A stretch of 19,908 nt of DNA from Promethearchaeota archaeon (GTDB lineage: Archaea; Asgardarchaeota; Lokiarchaeia; Sigynarchaeales; SOKP01), in the NCBI GenBank assembly GCA_019894875.1, contig JAGXNR010000046.1, forward strand, positions 1 to 19,908. Direction: 5' to 3'. This document shows positions 1 through 7,175 of this stretch, piece by piece. Within the stretch, counting starts at the first letter, position 1; each line of letters opens with the position of its first letter. The position numbers and the translations under genes were made by a program. The notes below the pieces were generated by a model. It searched no databases and had not been told where the DNA came from. It was given only the letters and a program-made list of their open reading frames with translations.

Positions 1-147
1 GTTATTGTATGTGAGATGAATTATGGAATGTTAATCCGTGAAGTTCAAAGATTCCAACATTTATTTGAAGTTTCAGGGATAAGTATTCCTACTACCATTC
101 CTTTTAGTCCAAAATTTATTTATGAGAAAGTATTAAAAGAGGTTTAA
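1..147 (+). CDS. korA: 2-oxoacid:ferredoxin oxidoreductase alpha subunit, 3' end only
   Basis: Only the last 48 codons and the TAA stop lie in the window; the 5' part is off the left edge. The fragment has the conserved C-terminal element of KorA-type alpha subunits, in which a strand ending in CEMNYGMLIREVQRF (residues 4-18 of the fragment) is followed by a short hydrophobic and basic tail. In the family this end belongs to the transketolase C-terminal-like domain of the alpha subunit, which pairs with the thiamine diphosphate-binding beta subunit. The beta gene starts only 3 bases after this stop, so the two are almost certainly co-transcribed and partner in one enzyme. The substrate (2-oxoglutarate or another 2-oxoacid) cannot be told from this piece. 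The family call rests on the C-terminal motif and the neighbour. Confidence 0.8.
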   Translation, partial: VIVCEMNYGMLIREVQRFQHLFEVSGISIPTTIPFSPKFIYEKVLKEV

Positions 148-150
148 CTA

Positions 151-1020
151 ATGACTCCAGTAGATTATATACCAACTACGATAGAAGCTCTTGATCATCC
201 TTTAAAAGATCGATTAAACTTACAACGCTTTATTTTTTGTCCAGGTTGTTTGATTGGAACAGTAATTATATCAATTACAAATTGTTTAAAAGAAAGTGGG
301 CTTACATTTAAGGATTATGCTATTGTATCGGGCATTGGATGCACTGGGCGATCCAGTGGCTGTTTTAAAGGCCCTGCTTTCCATACAACTCATGGAAGAG
401 CTATTCCTTTTGCTACAGGAATAAAATTAGCAAATCCTCGATTAAAAGTTATCGTTCTTTCCGGTGATGGAGATCTTTTTGCTATTGGGGGGAATCATTT
501 TATTCACGCCGCTAGAAGAAATGTAGAACTCACAGTTCTCTGCATAAACAATAACATATATGGGATGACTGGTGGTCAAGTTGCCCCTACAACTCAAATT
601 GGTGATATTACTCAAACTACTCCTTACGGGAATGTGGAACCTCCTTTCAATTTAGTATCTTTGGCAGCTGCAGCAGGTGCAACATATGTGGCTAGATGGC
701 CTGGATATGATACTCTGAGATTACAAAAGAGTATATTAAAAAGTATAAATAATAATGGTTTTAGTTTTATAGAAGTTCTCGCTCCTTGTTTCATTCAATA
801 TGGATCAAAGAATAAATTGGGAGACGCTATTGAGATCTTAGAGTGGTTAAAAAAACAAGTTCGAATTGATAATGATTGTCCCCCTTACGAGGCAACATTC
901 GACTTTAAGAAAAAGATTGTAATTTGTGGGGAGTTTGTTGAAGAATCACGTGAGGGTTTTACCGAAAAAATAGAGCAAGTTCGACAGAAAGCACAAAGTA
1001 AAAATCTAAAAACTAAATAA
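151..1020 (+). CDS. korB: 2-oxoacid:ferredoxin oxidoreductase beta subunit (KorB type)
   Basis: Beta subunit of a two-gene (alpha/beta) 2-oxoacid:ferredoxin oxidoreductase. It binds thiamine diphosphate and one [4Fe-4S] cluster and catalyses CoA-dependent oxidative decarboxylation with reduction of ferredoxin in the cytoplasm. At 289 residues it has the usual family length. Visible motifs in normal order are CPGC at 30-33, SGIGC at 60-64, THGRAIPFATG at 80-90, the cofactor motif SGDGD at 104-108 with INNNIYGMTGGQ at 132-143, and APC at 211-213. Cys30, 33, 64 and 213 are the expected cluster ligands. A GAGGT Shine-Dalgarno sits at 139-143, seven bases before this ATG, which fixes the start. 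It lies between korA (3-base gap) and the hdrA-mvhD gene (16-base gap). The substrate is not resolved; 2-oxoglutarate is the default for this subfamily. It serves as an in-window control for beta-subunit domain order against the permuted gene at 7176. Confidence 0.92.
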   Translation: MTPVDYIPTTIEALDHPLKDRLNLQRFIFCPGCLIGTVIISITNCLKESGLTFKDYAIVSGIGCTGRSSGCFKGPAFHTTHGRAIPFATGIKLANPRLKVIVLSGDGDLFAIGGNHFIHAARRNVELTVLCINNNIYGMTGGQVAPTTQIGDITQTTPYGNVEPPFNLVSLAAAAGATYVARWPGYDTLRLQKSILKSINNNGFSFIEVLAPCFIQYGSKNKLGDAIEILEWLKKQVRIDNDCPPYEATFDFKKKIVICGEFVEESREGFTEKIEQVRQKAQSKNLKTK

Positions 1021-1036
1021 TTTATCAAACAAAAAG

Positions 1037-3385
1037 ATGACAGATATTATTAATGAAATTGCTACTCCTAACATAGGAGTTTTTCTCTGTAAGTGCGGGA
1101 AAAATATTGGTGATACCGTAGACATTGACCAGTTAGCCGAAGAGATTGAAAAGATGCCAAGTGTCAAACTTGTTCAAGTTAATACTTATACTTGTTCGGA
1201 TCCTGGGCAAGTAGAAATTGAAACCGCTATAAAAGAACAAGGAATAGAAAAGGTTGTTGTAGCTGCTTGTTCACCTCGGTTACATGGACCAACATGGAAA
1301 AAGCTTCTTAGTCGTAACGGAATAAACCCCTCCCTAGTAGAAGTAGCTAATATTCGAGAACAATGTAGTTGGGTTCATCTTTCGGAGAAAGAGGAAGCAA
1401 CTCAAAAAGCTAGAGAAATAATTGAAATGGCTATTGCAAAGGCTGAGTTATTAGAAGCAATTGATGATATTGTTGTTCCTATTAAACAGCGAGTCTTGAT
1501 CATAGGAGGAGGCATAGCAGGAATTCAAGCTGCATTGGATTTAGCTGATCATTACGAAGTTATCCTTGTAGATAAAGCACCCACTATTGGAGGAAAAATG
1601 GCTCTTATCGATAAAACTTTCCCTACTATGGATTGTTCAATTTGTATTCTAGGACCTAAGATGGCTGATGTAGGTAATCATGATAACATAAATTTGATTG
1701 CTAATGCTGAAGTGACAAGTATATCAGGGTATGTCGGAAATTTTGAAATAGAGATTACGAAGCATCCTCGTTATGTAGATGAAGATCTATGTACGGCATG
1801 TGGTGATTGTGTCTCTATTTGTCCTGAGGATGTTATCGATGAATATACTGGTAATTTAGGTTGGAGGAAAGCCATATATATCCCTTATCCACAAGCTGTA
1901 CCTGCAAGTTACATAATTGATGAAAAGAACTGCTTAGGCTTATCTCCCCTAGCTTGTGGGAAGTGCGTTTCAGAATGTGAAAAAGAAGCTATCAATTATG
2001 AAAGCTCAGAAAAGATTTATAATTATAAAGTTGGTGCCATAATTATTGCTACGGGTTTTGAATTATTTGATGCTTCTAAAGTCACAGAATATGGATGGGG
2101 GCATTATTCGAATGTTATCACCACCTTTGAATTTGAAAGATTGATTAATGCTGCGGGACCAACAAACGGAGAACTTGTAAGACCAAGCGATCTTAAGAAA
2201 CCAAAAAAAATTGCCTTTATTAATTGTGTTGGATCGCGAGATGAACGATTCAATCCATATTGTTCGAATTTTTGTTGTATGGAAAGTATTAAAGATAGCT
2301 TATTAATCAAAGAACATTGGCCTGATGTCGAGGTTGTTATCTTTTTCATTGATATTAGGGCTTTTGGGAAAGGTTTTGAAGAGCTATATAAACGCTCAAG
2401 AGAAGAAGGTGTATTGTATATACGTGGTCGTCCTGGACAAATAAAAGAAGTGCCAGAAAACAAAAATCTTATTCTCTCTGTTGAAAATATTAGTACTGGT
2501 ACGATACTAAATGAAGAATTTAACTTAGTTGTTCTTTCTATTGGTGCTGAAGGATCCTCAGAATCTATTCCATTTCCAGTAGCAAAAGATCCAAAAGGAT
2601 TTTATATTGAAGCTCATCCTAAACTTCGACCTGTAGATACTCCAACTGACGGTATCTTCATTGCAGGTGGAGCAGAATCTCCAAAGGATATTAGAGAGTG
2701 TGTTACACAAGCTAGTGCTGCTGCAGGACGCTGTAGTGGATTGATTTCAAAGGGAGAATTCCATGTAGAACCACTATATGCTTTTGTTGATGTGGGAAAG
2801 TGTACTAGTTGTGGGATTTGTGCCTCTCGTTGTCCTTATAATGCAGTTTCTGTCGATAAAGAAAAAAAATCTCCTGCTCACATTATACCGATCTTATGTA
2901 AAGGATGCGGGACCTGTGCTGCTGATTGTCCTACAGATGCTATTACTATGACAAATTTTACAGATGCTATGATCCTTCGTCAAATTGATATAGCTCTTCG
3001 TGAAAATGCTCAAGAAAAAGTCTTAATTTTTGCATGCAATTGGTGTTCCTATGCTGGGGCAGATTTGTCTGGGACTAGCCGGATACAATATCCAACTAAC
3101 ACGCGAATAGTTAGAACTATGTGTTCTGGACGAGTTGATATCGATTTTATTAAACATTGTTTTGAACGCGGTGCTGGAGTAGTTATGCTAACTGGCTGCC
3201 ATCCACAGGACTGTCATTATATCTCGGGAAATGATTTTGCCATGAAACGAGAGAAAAAGATTAGAAGTTGGATGAAAAAAAATAAAATAGCTGACGAAAA
3301 ATTTATCACTGAATGGATATCCGCAGCAGAGGGTAAAAAATTTGCGGATACTGTATCGAAAGCAAGTAAGTTAGTTAGAAAATAG
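1037..3385 (+). CDS. hdrA: HdrA-like flavin/iron-sulfur protein fused to MvhD-type domain
   Basis: Electron-transfer flavoprotein of the heterodisulfide reductase A family with an MvhD-like C-terminus. Domains in order: an N-terminal HdrA domain (about 12-145) with CKCG and TCSDPG motifs; a thioredoxin-reductase-like FAD domain opening with IIGGGIAG at 155-162 and carrying the HdrA signature MDCSICILGPKM at 198-209; an inserted ferredoxin module (Cys252/255/258/262 and 299/307/310/314); the rest of the FAD domain, ending near FIAGGAESPKDI at 541-552; a second ferredoxin with two [4Fe-4S] motifs (Cys589/592/595/599 and 621/624/627/631); and the MvhD domain from about 660 (Cys667, 670, 696, 708, 721, 726). 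In methanogens HdrA bifurcates electrons at FAD and MvhD carries electrons to it. Here it follows korAB by 16 bases, suggesting it handles electrons from 2-oxoacid oxidation. No HdrB, HdrC or hydrogenase gene is in view. There is no clear Shine-Dalgarno before the ATG. Confidence 0.93.
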   Translation: MTDIINEIATPNIGVFLCKCGKNIGDTVDIDQLAEEIEKMPSVKLVQVNTYTCSDPGQVEIETAIKEQGIEKVVVAACSPRLHGPTWKKLLSRNGINPSLVEVANIREQCSWVHLSEKEEATQKAREIIEMAIAKAELLEAIDDIVVPIKQRVLIIGGGIAGIQAALDLADHYEVILVDKAPTIGGKMALIDKTFPTMDCSICILGPKMADVGNHDNINLIANAEVTSISGYVGNFEIEITKHPRYVDEDLCTACGDCVSICPEDVIDEYTGNLGWRKAIYIPYPQAVPASYIIDEKNCLGLSPLACGKCVSECEKEAINYESSEKIYNYKVGAIIIATGFELFDASKVTEYGWGHYSNVITTFEFERLINAAGPTNGELVRPSDLKKPKKIAFINCVGSRDERFNPYCSNFCCMESIKDSLLIKEHWPDVEVVIFFIDIRAFGKGFEELYKRSREEGVLYIRGRPGQIKEVPENKNLILSVENISTGTILNEEFNLVVLSIGAEGSSESIPFPVAKDPKGFYIEAHPKLRPVDTPTDGIFIAGGAESPKDIRECVTQASAAAGRCSGLISKGEFHVEPLYAFVDVGKCTSCGICASRCPYNAVSVDKEKKSPAHIIPILCKGCGTCAADCPTDAITMTNFTDAMILRQIDIALRENAQEKVLIFACNWCSYAGADLSGTSRIQYPTNTRIVRTMCSGRVDIDFIKHCFERGAGVVMLTGCHPQDCHYISGNDFAMKREKKIRSWMKKNKIADEKFITEWISAAEGKKFADTVSKASKLVRK

Positions 3386-3392
3386 ATTATCG

Positions 3393-3426
3393 CCTCCCAC
3401 AGAGGATTCTGTTAATTGTTTTTTGA
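3393..3426 (+). terminator. possible terminator after hdrA-mvhD
   Basis: A short inverted repeat, CCTC (3393-3396) and GAGG (3402-3405) around a 5-base loop, lies just behind the hdrA stop and is followed by a T-rich stretch including TTTTTT near 3420-3425. Archaeal termination usually needs only the T-tract, so the hairpin may be incidental. Weak evidence. Confidence 0.25.
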
Positions 3427-3430
3427 ACTC

Positions 3431-3550
3431 ATGCCTTCGGAATATGTAACAAGTATTATTTTAGATATAGGTATTAAGCATACAGAACTTCTTATAAAAT
3501 GTGAAAGAAGCATACCAATCGAGTGGTTTAAATATTTCTTAAGTAATTAA
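3431..3550 (+). CDS. small ORF of 39 codons, doubtful
   Basis: An ATG-started frame of 39 codons plus TAA fills most of the 170-base gap between hdrA-mvhD and the M28 peptidase gene, ending 5 bases before the next ATG. It starts MPSEYVTSIILDIG and ends in WFKYFLSN. I recognise no family. It lacks a Shine-Dalgarno and is short enough to arise by chance in AT-rich DNA. Tight packing against the next start is the only support for it being translated. Confidence 0.2.
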   Translation: MPSEYVTSIILDIGIKHTELLIKCERSIPIEWFKYFLSN

Positions 3551-3555
3551 AAGGT

Positions 3556-4803
3556 ATGATTCCTCAATCGAAATCAGAAGAAATAAAATTGAAACATGAA
3601 AATATTTACAAAAAAGGTTCTAAAATGGCGGTAAATGTAGATAATGCCTATTGGATTACGGAAAAAATATCATTCCCCCGATTAGTTGGCTCAGCAGGAG
3701 AAAAAGAAGCTATCAAAATAGTAGTAGATGAATTTAAAAACGCAGGATACCATTCCATTAATCAAGATACATTTAGGACTTCTCTACACAATTGGATTTA
3801 CATCAGATATATTTTTTTGGTCTTAGGTTCAGGATTGATTCTCTTAGCTCTTTCATTTTATCTAAGTCCATTTCTTACATTAGGATTAACTGTGATTAAC
3901 ATCTATCTTTCTTCAAGAGTTCTTAAGGTTTCTACATCAACAGAAATTAAATTAAGTAGGAATGAAAAATATAATTTTAGTACAGAAAATATATTTGTTA
4001 ACTTGAAAAGTAGAAATTCTAAAAGCAAAATTGTATTTATGGCGCATTGGGATTCTAAGTCTCAATCTTTTCCACCATCTACTCGAATTGCCATATTTCT
4101 AATATTCATTATAGGGTCACTTATTCTCTATTTATTACTCTTTATTTTCAGCATATTAAAAATATTCATCAATTTGAATATACTTTTTATACCCAATATT
4201 TTGTTAGACGCTTGTTTAGTTATCGCTTCTATTGGAGCTCTTAACTATTTCAATAAAACGGGCAATAGATCTTATGGAGCTTTTGATAATGCTGCAGCTG
4301 TGGGGACAATGATAGAACTCTCAAGATACTATAAAGAAAATCCGCTTGACAACATTGACTTAGTATTTTTAAGCACGGGATCCGAGGAACTAAATTTAGG
4401 GGGTGCTATCCATTTTATAAAAAAATACAAAGATGATTTTGAAAAAAACTCAACATTTTTCATTAATCTAGATTTAATTGGGGGATCAAAAGATATTAGG
4501 TTAACAGCTTCTTATGGCATTCCACGAAAAATCTCATCGGTTAAATTGAATAATTTATTTCTTAAAAGTGCTGAAGAATTAAATATCAAAATAAGAGAAA
4601 TTTATTCCCCATCGGGCGTTTGGTCTGATTTTATGCCTATTGTTCAAGAGGGATTTAAGGCATGTTGGCTTGGATCTGAACCGGGGTTAAAATCTGTACA
4701 TACTATAGAGGACAATATGAGTTTAGTTTCTAAAGAAGGAATCAAGAATATTCTTCTTTTATGTATGAAAGTAGTTGAAAAAATAGAACGTGAATTTAGT
4801 TAA
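3556..4803 (+). CDS. membrane M28-family zinc peptidase with inserted transmembrane helices
   Basis: Probable zinc aminopeptidase-like protein of family M28, 415 residues, held in the membrane. The co-catalytic metal site looks complete: His164 and Asp166 in AHWDSKS, Asp244 in GAFDNAAAVG, Glu277-Glu278 in STGSEELNLG, Asp306 in INLDLIGG, and His382 in SVHTIEDN. The fold is interrupted twice. Hydrophobic helices at about 80-101 and 103-120 precede the first ligand, and another pair at about 178-201 and 209-231 sits between His164/Asp166 and Asp244, where soluble M28 enzymes have a short loop. The annotated ATG is one option; Met24 (ATG at 3625), opening MAVNVDNAYW, fits the usual domain start equally well. 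There is no signal peptide. It sits between the two oxidoreductase operons with separate upstream and downstream gaps, so its substrate and any link to them are unknown. The family is confident; the topology is inferred from hydrophobicity read by eye. Confidence 0.85.
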   Translation: MIPQSKSEEIKLKHENIYKKGSKMAVNVDNAYWITEKISFPRLVGSAGEKEAIKIVVDEFKNAGYHSINQDTFRTSLHNWIYIRYIFLVLGSGLILLALSFYLSPFLTLGLTVINIYLSSRVLKVSTSTEIKLSRNEKYNFSTENIFVNLKSRNSKSKIVFMAHWDSKSQSFPPSTRIAIFLIFIIGSLILYLLLFIFSILKIFINLNILFIPNILLDACLVIASIGALNYFNKTGNRSYGAFDNAAAVGTMIELSRYYKENPLDNIDLVFLSTGSEELNLGGAIHFIKKYKDDFEKNSTFFINLDLIGGSKDIRLTASYGIPRKISSVKLNNLFLKSAEELNIKIREIYSPSGVWSDFMPIVQEGFKACWLGSEPGLKSVHTIEDNMSLVSKEGIKNILLLCMKVVEKIEREFS

Positions 4804-4864
4804 CTGATACTATCTCAATTTTGTTTATCTCAGATTTATAAGAGTTGAAAATTATAGGGGGAGA

Positions 4865-4906
4865 TTTTATAAAACTTAAATTATGTTCTATGATTAATTT
4901 TATAAA
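4865..4906 (+). promoter_or_regulatory. twin TATA-like elements upstream of the por operon
   Basis: Two copies of TTTTATAAAA occur 33 bases apart, at 4865-4874 and about 4898-4907, in the AT-rich leader before the ATG at 4943. The second is placed so that transcription would start near 4930, giving a very short leader, which agrees with the absence of a Shine-Dalgarno at this ATG. Assignment is by position and sequence only; AT-rich DNA makes chance matches likely. Confidence 0.35.
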
Positions 4907-4942
4907 AAAATTAATTTATTATAAAAATGAATTGTTCGAATA

Positions 4943-5941
4943 ATGTTAACTGCAGAACAAGTTAAAGAAGTTTTAAAGGATAATGTAATAAACCTTCGAT
5001 TTCATGCCAGAGGTGGTCAAGGAGGAGTAACTGCTTCAAATCTTTGTGTAGAAGCATTTTATGGTTTTGGTGTTTGTCAACCTCTTTTTGGAGCAGAAAG
5101 AATGGGTTCTCCTACTGAAAGCTATGTAAGACTTTCTGCAAATGAAGAGTTAGTACGGTCAAATGAACAAGTCTATGCGCCACATTTTGTGTCAATATTA
5201 GATCCTTCATTGTTGGGAGAAATTGATGTAACAGCGGGTATGCCTGAGGGTGGTTGGCTTATTGTAAATACATCTTTAGACCAAATCTCAATTCAAGAAA
5301 TTGTAGGGAGAAAAGATATTAATGTTGCCACAATAGATGCAACCAGAATAGCCTTAGAAGTATTAGGTAGAAATATAACTAATACGATTATATTAGGTGC
5401 TCTTGTTCGAATATCACATCTTTTTACGGTGGATGAAATATCTGATGCGATCATGAGACGATTCAAGGGAGAATTGGCAGCGAAAAATATTCAAGCAATA
5501 AAACAAGCAATTGAAGAAACTTGTGTATATGACCTCGGAAATGAAATTGATTTTACTAAAGATACAAAAGTTCCTTTTCAACAGGTAAAACTGGGGCTCC
5601 CAGGTTATAAAGAACTAGATCTGGCAGGTGTTTGGTACCGAGATGAGGATATTGTTGAAGTAGGAAGCTCTCAAGTTATGACGGGAACGTGGGGGGAATG
5701 GGAGATTCTATGGGATAAAGAAATATGTACTGATTGTGCTCAGTGTTGGTTTATTTGTCCGGATTTTGCTATAATGAGAGAAAAAGGTGAAGATGGATTA
5801 TGGCATATGTCAGGGATAGATAATTTTCATTGTAAATCTTGCCAAAATTGCTTGAATACATGTCCTGTAGATGCTATAAGCAAAAAAGCGAAACAGGGTC
5901 CAGCATCGTGTGCTGTTCCTGAAGAGCAAGGAGGTGTATAA
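4943..5941 (+). CDS. porGD: pyruvate:ferredoxin oxidoreductase gamma-delta fusion
   Basis: A single 332-residue protein joins the gamma and delta subunits that are often separate genes in archaeal pyruvate:ferredoxin oxidoreductase. The gamma part (about 15-200) starts with the family signature RFHARGGQGGVTASN and includes PLFGAERMGSPTESYVRLS and the ILDPSLL strand. The delta part (about 245-315) is a two-cluster ferredoxin: Cys262/265/268/272 and Cys297/300/303/307, each set ending in Cys-Pro. Delta carries electrons from the beta-subunit cluster to external ferredoxin; gamma completes the CoA-binding assembly. It is the first gene of gamma-delta, alpha, beta; alpha begins 3 bases after its stop, and the alpha Shine-Dalgarno lies in its last codons. 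Related complexes use branched 2-oxoacids, so pyruvate is the likely but unproven substrate. Confidence 0.92.
   Translation: MLTAEQVKEVLKDNVINLRFHARGGQGGVTASNLCVEAFYGFGVCQPLFGAERMGSPTESYVRLSANEELVRSNEQVYAPHFVSILDPSLLGEIDVTAGMPEGGWLIVNTSLDQISIQEIVGRKDINVATIDATRIALEVLGRNITNTIILGALVRISHLFTVDEISDAIMRRFKGELAAKNIQAIKQAIEETCVYDLGNEIDFTKDTKVPFQQVKLGLPGYKELDLAGVWYRDEDIVEVGSSQVMTGTWGEWEILWDKEICTDCAQCWFICPDFAIMREKGEDGLWHMSGIDNFHCKSCQNCLNTCPVDAISKKAKQGPASCAVPEEQGGV
5929..5936 (+). promoter_or_regulatory. strong Shine-Dalgarno for porA
   Basis: AGGAGGTG ends 8 bases before the ATG at 5945 and lies inside the last codons of the gamma-delta gene, where it also encodes part of the Glu-Gln-Gly-Gly-Val tail. 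It fixes the porA start and shows the organism uses Shine-Dalgarno initiation for internal operon genes. Confidence 0.8.
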
Positions 5942-5944
5942 CTC

Positions 5945-7174
5945 ATGAGTATTGAACCAATGAGATTATTTTTTAAAGAAATTAAAGAACCGATTGAAAC
6001 TACTATGATTGGGAATTACGCAGTGGCGGGAGGAGTTACTCAAACTGACCCTGACGTTATATGTGCTTTTCCAATAACACCTCAGACCCAATCTGTTGAA
6101 GGATTGTCAGATGTAGTTCATCATGGTAGACTCAAAGCAGCTTTCATAAATGTAGAATCAGAGTTAGCAGCAATAAGTTATTCAACAGCAGCTTGTGCAG
6201 CTGGTGCGAGAACATTTACAGCTACAGCATCTCAAGGCTACTTATTGATGACGGAAGCTTTACCAATGGCGGTAGGATGGAGGGTTCCTTTAACTATGTT
6301 GATAAGCGCTCGTGCATTCAATTCGCCAAATCTGTCAATATGGAATAGTTGGGAATTTACCCAAACAAACTCTGAACTAGGCTGGAATTGTTTTGTGTCG
6401 GAAAATGTACAGGAAACTTATGATGCGGCAATTCTATCGGTAATGATTTCAGAAGATTCTCTATTCCCTACAATGTTTGTTCACGATGGTTTTATAATTT
6501 CACACTCCGTACAAAAACTCACCTTGATACCTGATGAAATAGTTAGGAATCTTACCCCAAAAAAACCGAGACATCACATTACCACTGAAAAACCAGGTAC
6601 TTGGGGGGGTATTGTAACTCCTGATTATTTTATGGAAGGTAGAAAGAAATTAGACGAAGATAAGGAAACTGTACTTAATATAATGAGTAACTCATTTGAA
6701 AAGTTTGCTAAGGCAACCGGGCGTAAATATGATTTAATTGAAACATTTAACATTGATAATTCTTCAAAAACAGCATTCGTGACTATGGGCTCTATGTGCG
6801 GTAATATAATTAGTTGGATGACTAAAAATAAAGATATTGGCTTGATAAAAATCAGAGCTTATCGTCCTTTTCCTCATGAAGAATTAAAGAAAATTGTTGA
6901 GGATAATAATATTGAAAAATTGATTATATTTGAGAAATCAGATTCCTTAAATGGATTATTACCTCCATTTTCTATGTCAATTGCTTCCGCTTTATATCCT
7001 CTTGGTACTATTTTCAGAAGCTTTGTTGTTGGTTTAGGAGGACGAGATGTTACCAGAGATGAGTTTGATTTGGCTAAAAAGAAAATGGCAAATGTATCTG
7101 ACATGAAAGGCAAGCTTTATATGTATTTGGGTGTGAGGGAAACAAAATCGAAAATATTGGGGGTGGATATATAA
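5945..7174 (+). CDS. porA: pyruvate:ferredoxin oxidoreductase alpha subunit
   Basis: Alpha subunit (409 residues, usual length) of the pyruvate:ferredoxin oxidoreductase encoded by this operon; it supplies the pyrimidine-binding side of the thiamine diphosphate site. Visible motifs: GNYAVAGGV near 23-31, FPITPQTQSVEGL near 42-54 (the conserved P-I-T-P-Q signature), VESELAAISYSTAACAAGAR near 70-89 with the Glu that activates the cofactor in this family, TATASQGYLLMTEALP near 92-107, and FVHDGFIISH near 178-187. The C-terminal third is the transketolase C-terminal-like domain. It follows the gamma-delta gene with a 3-base gap and a strong Shine-Dalgarno, and the beta gene starts one base after its stop. 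Alpha is in normal domain order, which matters because its beta partner is not. The substrate is inferred from family resemblance. Confidence 0.93.
   Translation: MSIEPMRLFFKEIKEPIETTMIGNYAVAGGVTQTDPDVICAFPITPQTQSVEGLSDVVHHGRLKAAFINVESELAAISYSTAACAAGARTFTATASQGYLLMTEALPMAVGWRVPLTMLISARAFNSPNLSIWNSWEFTQTNSELGWNCFVSENVQETYDAAILSVMISEDSLFPTMFVHDGFIISHSVQKLTLIPDEIVRNLTPKKPRHHITTEKPGTWGGIVTPDYFMEGRKKLDEDKETVLNIMSNSFEKFAKATGRKYDLIETFNIDNSSKTAFVTMGSMCGNIISWMTKNKDIGLIKIRAYRPFPHEELKKIVEDNNIEKLIIFEKSDSLNGLLPPFSMSIASALYPLGTIFRSFVVGLGGRDVTRDEFDLAKKKMANVSDMKGKLYMYLGVRETKSKILGVDI
7159..7166 (+). promoter_or_regulatory. Shine-Dalgarno-like site for the permuted porB
   Basis: GGGGGTGG lies 9 bases before the ATG at 7176, inside the last codons of porA. 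It supports 7176 as a real translation start, and so supports that the permuted beta protein truly begins with what is normally the C-terminal half of the family. Confidence 0.6.
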
Positions 7175-7175
7175 A

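Noticed and set aside
2104..2463. 119-codon antisense ORF inside hdrA-mvhD
   Set aside because: It lies fully opposite a region coding a recognised HdrA domain, has no family resemblance or ribosome site, and is a shadow frame.
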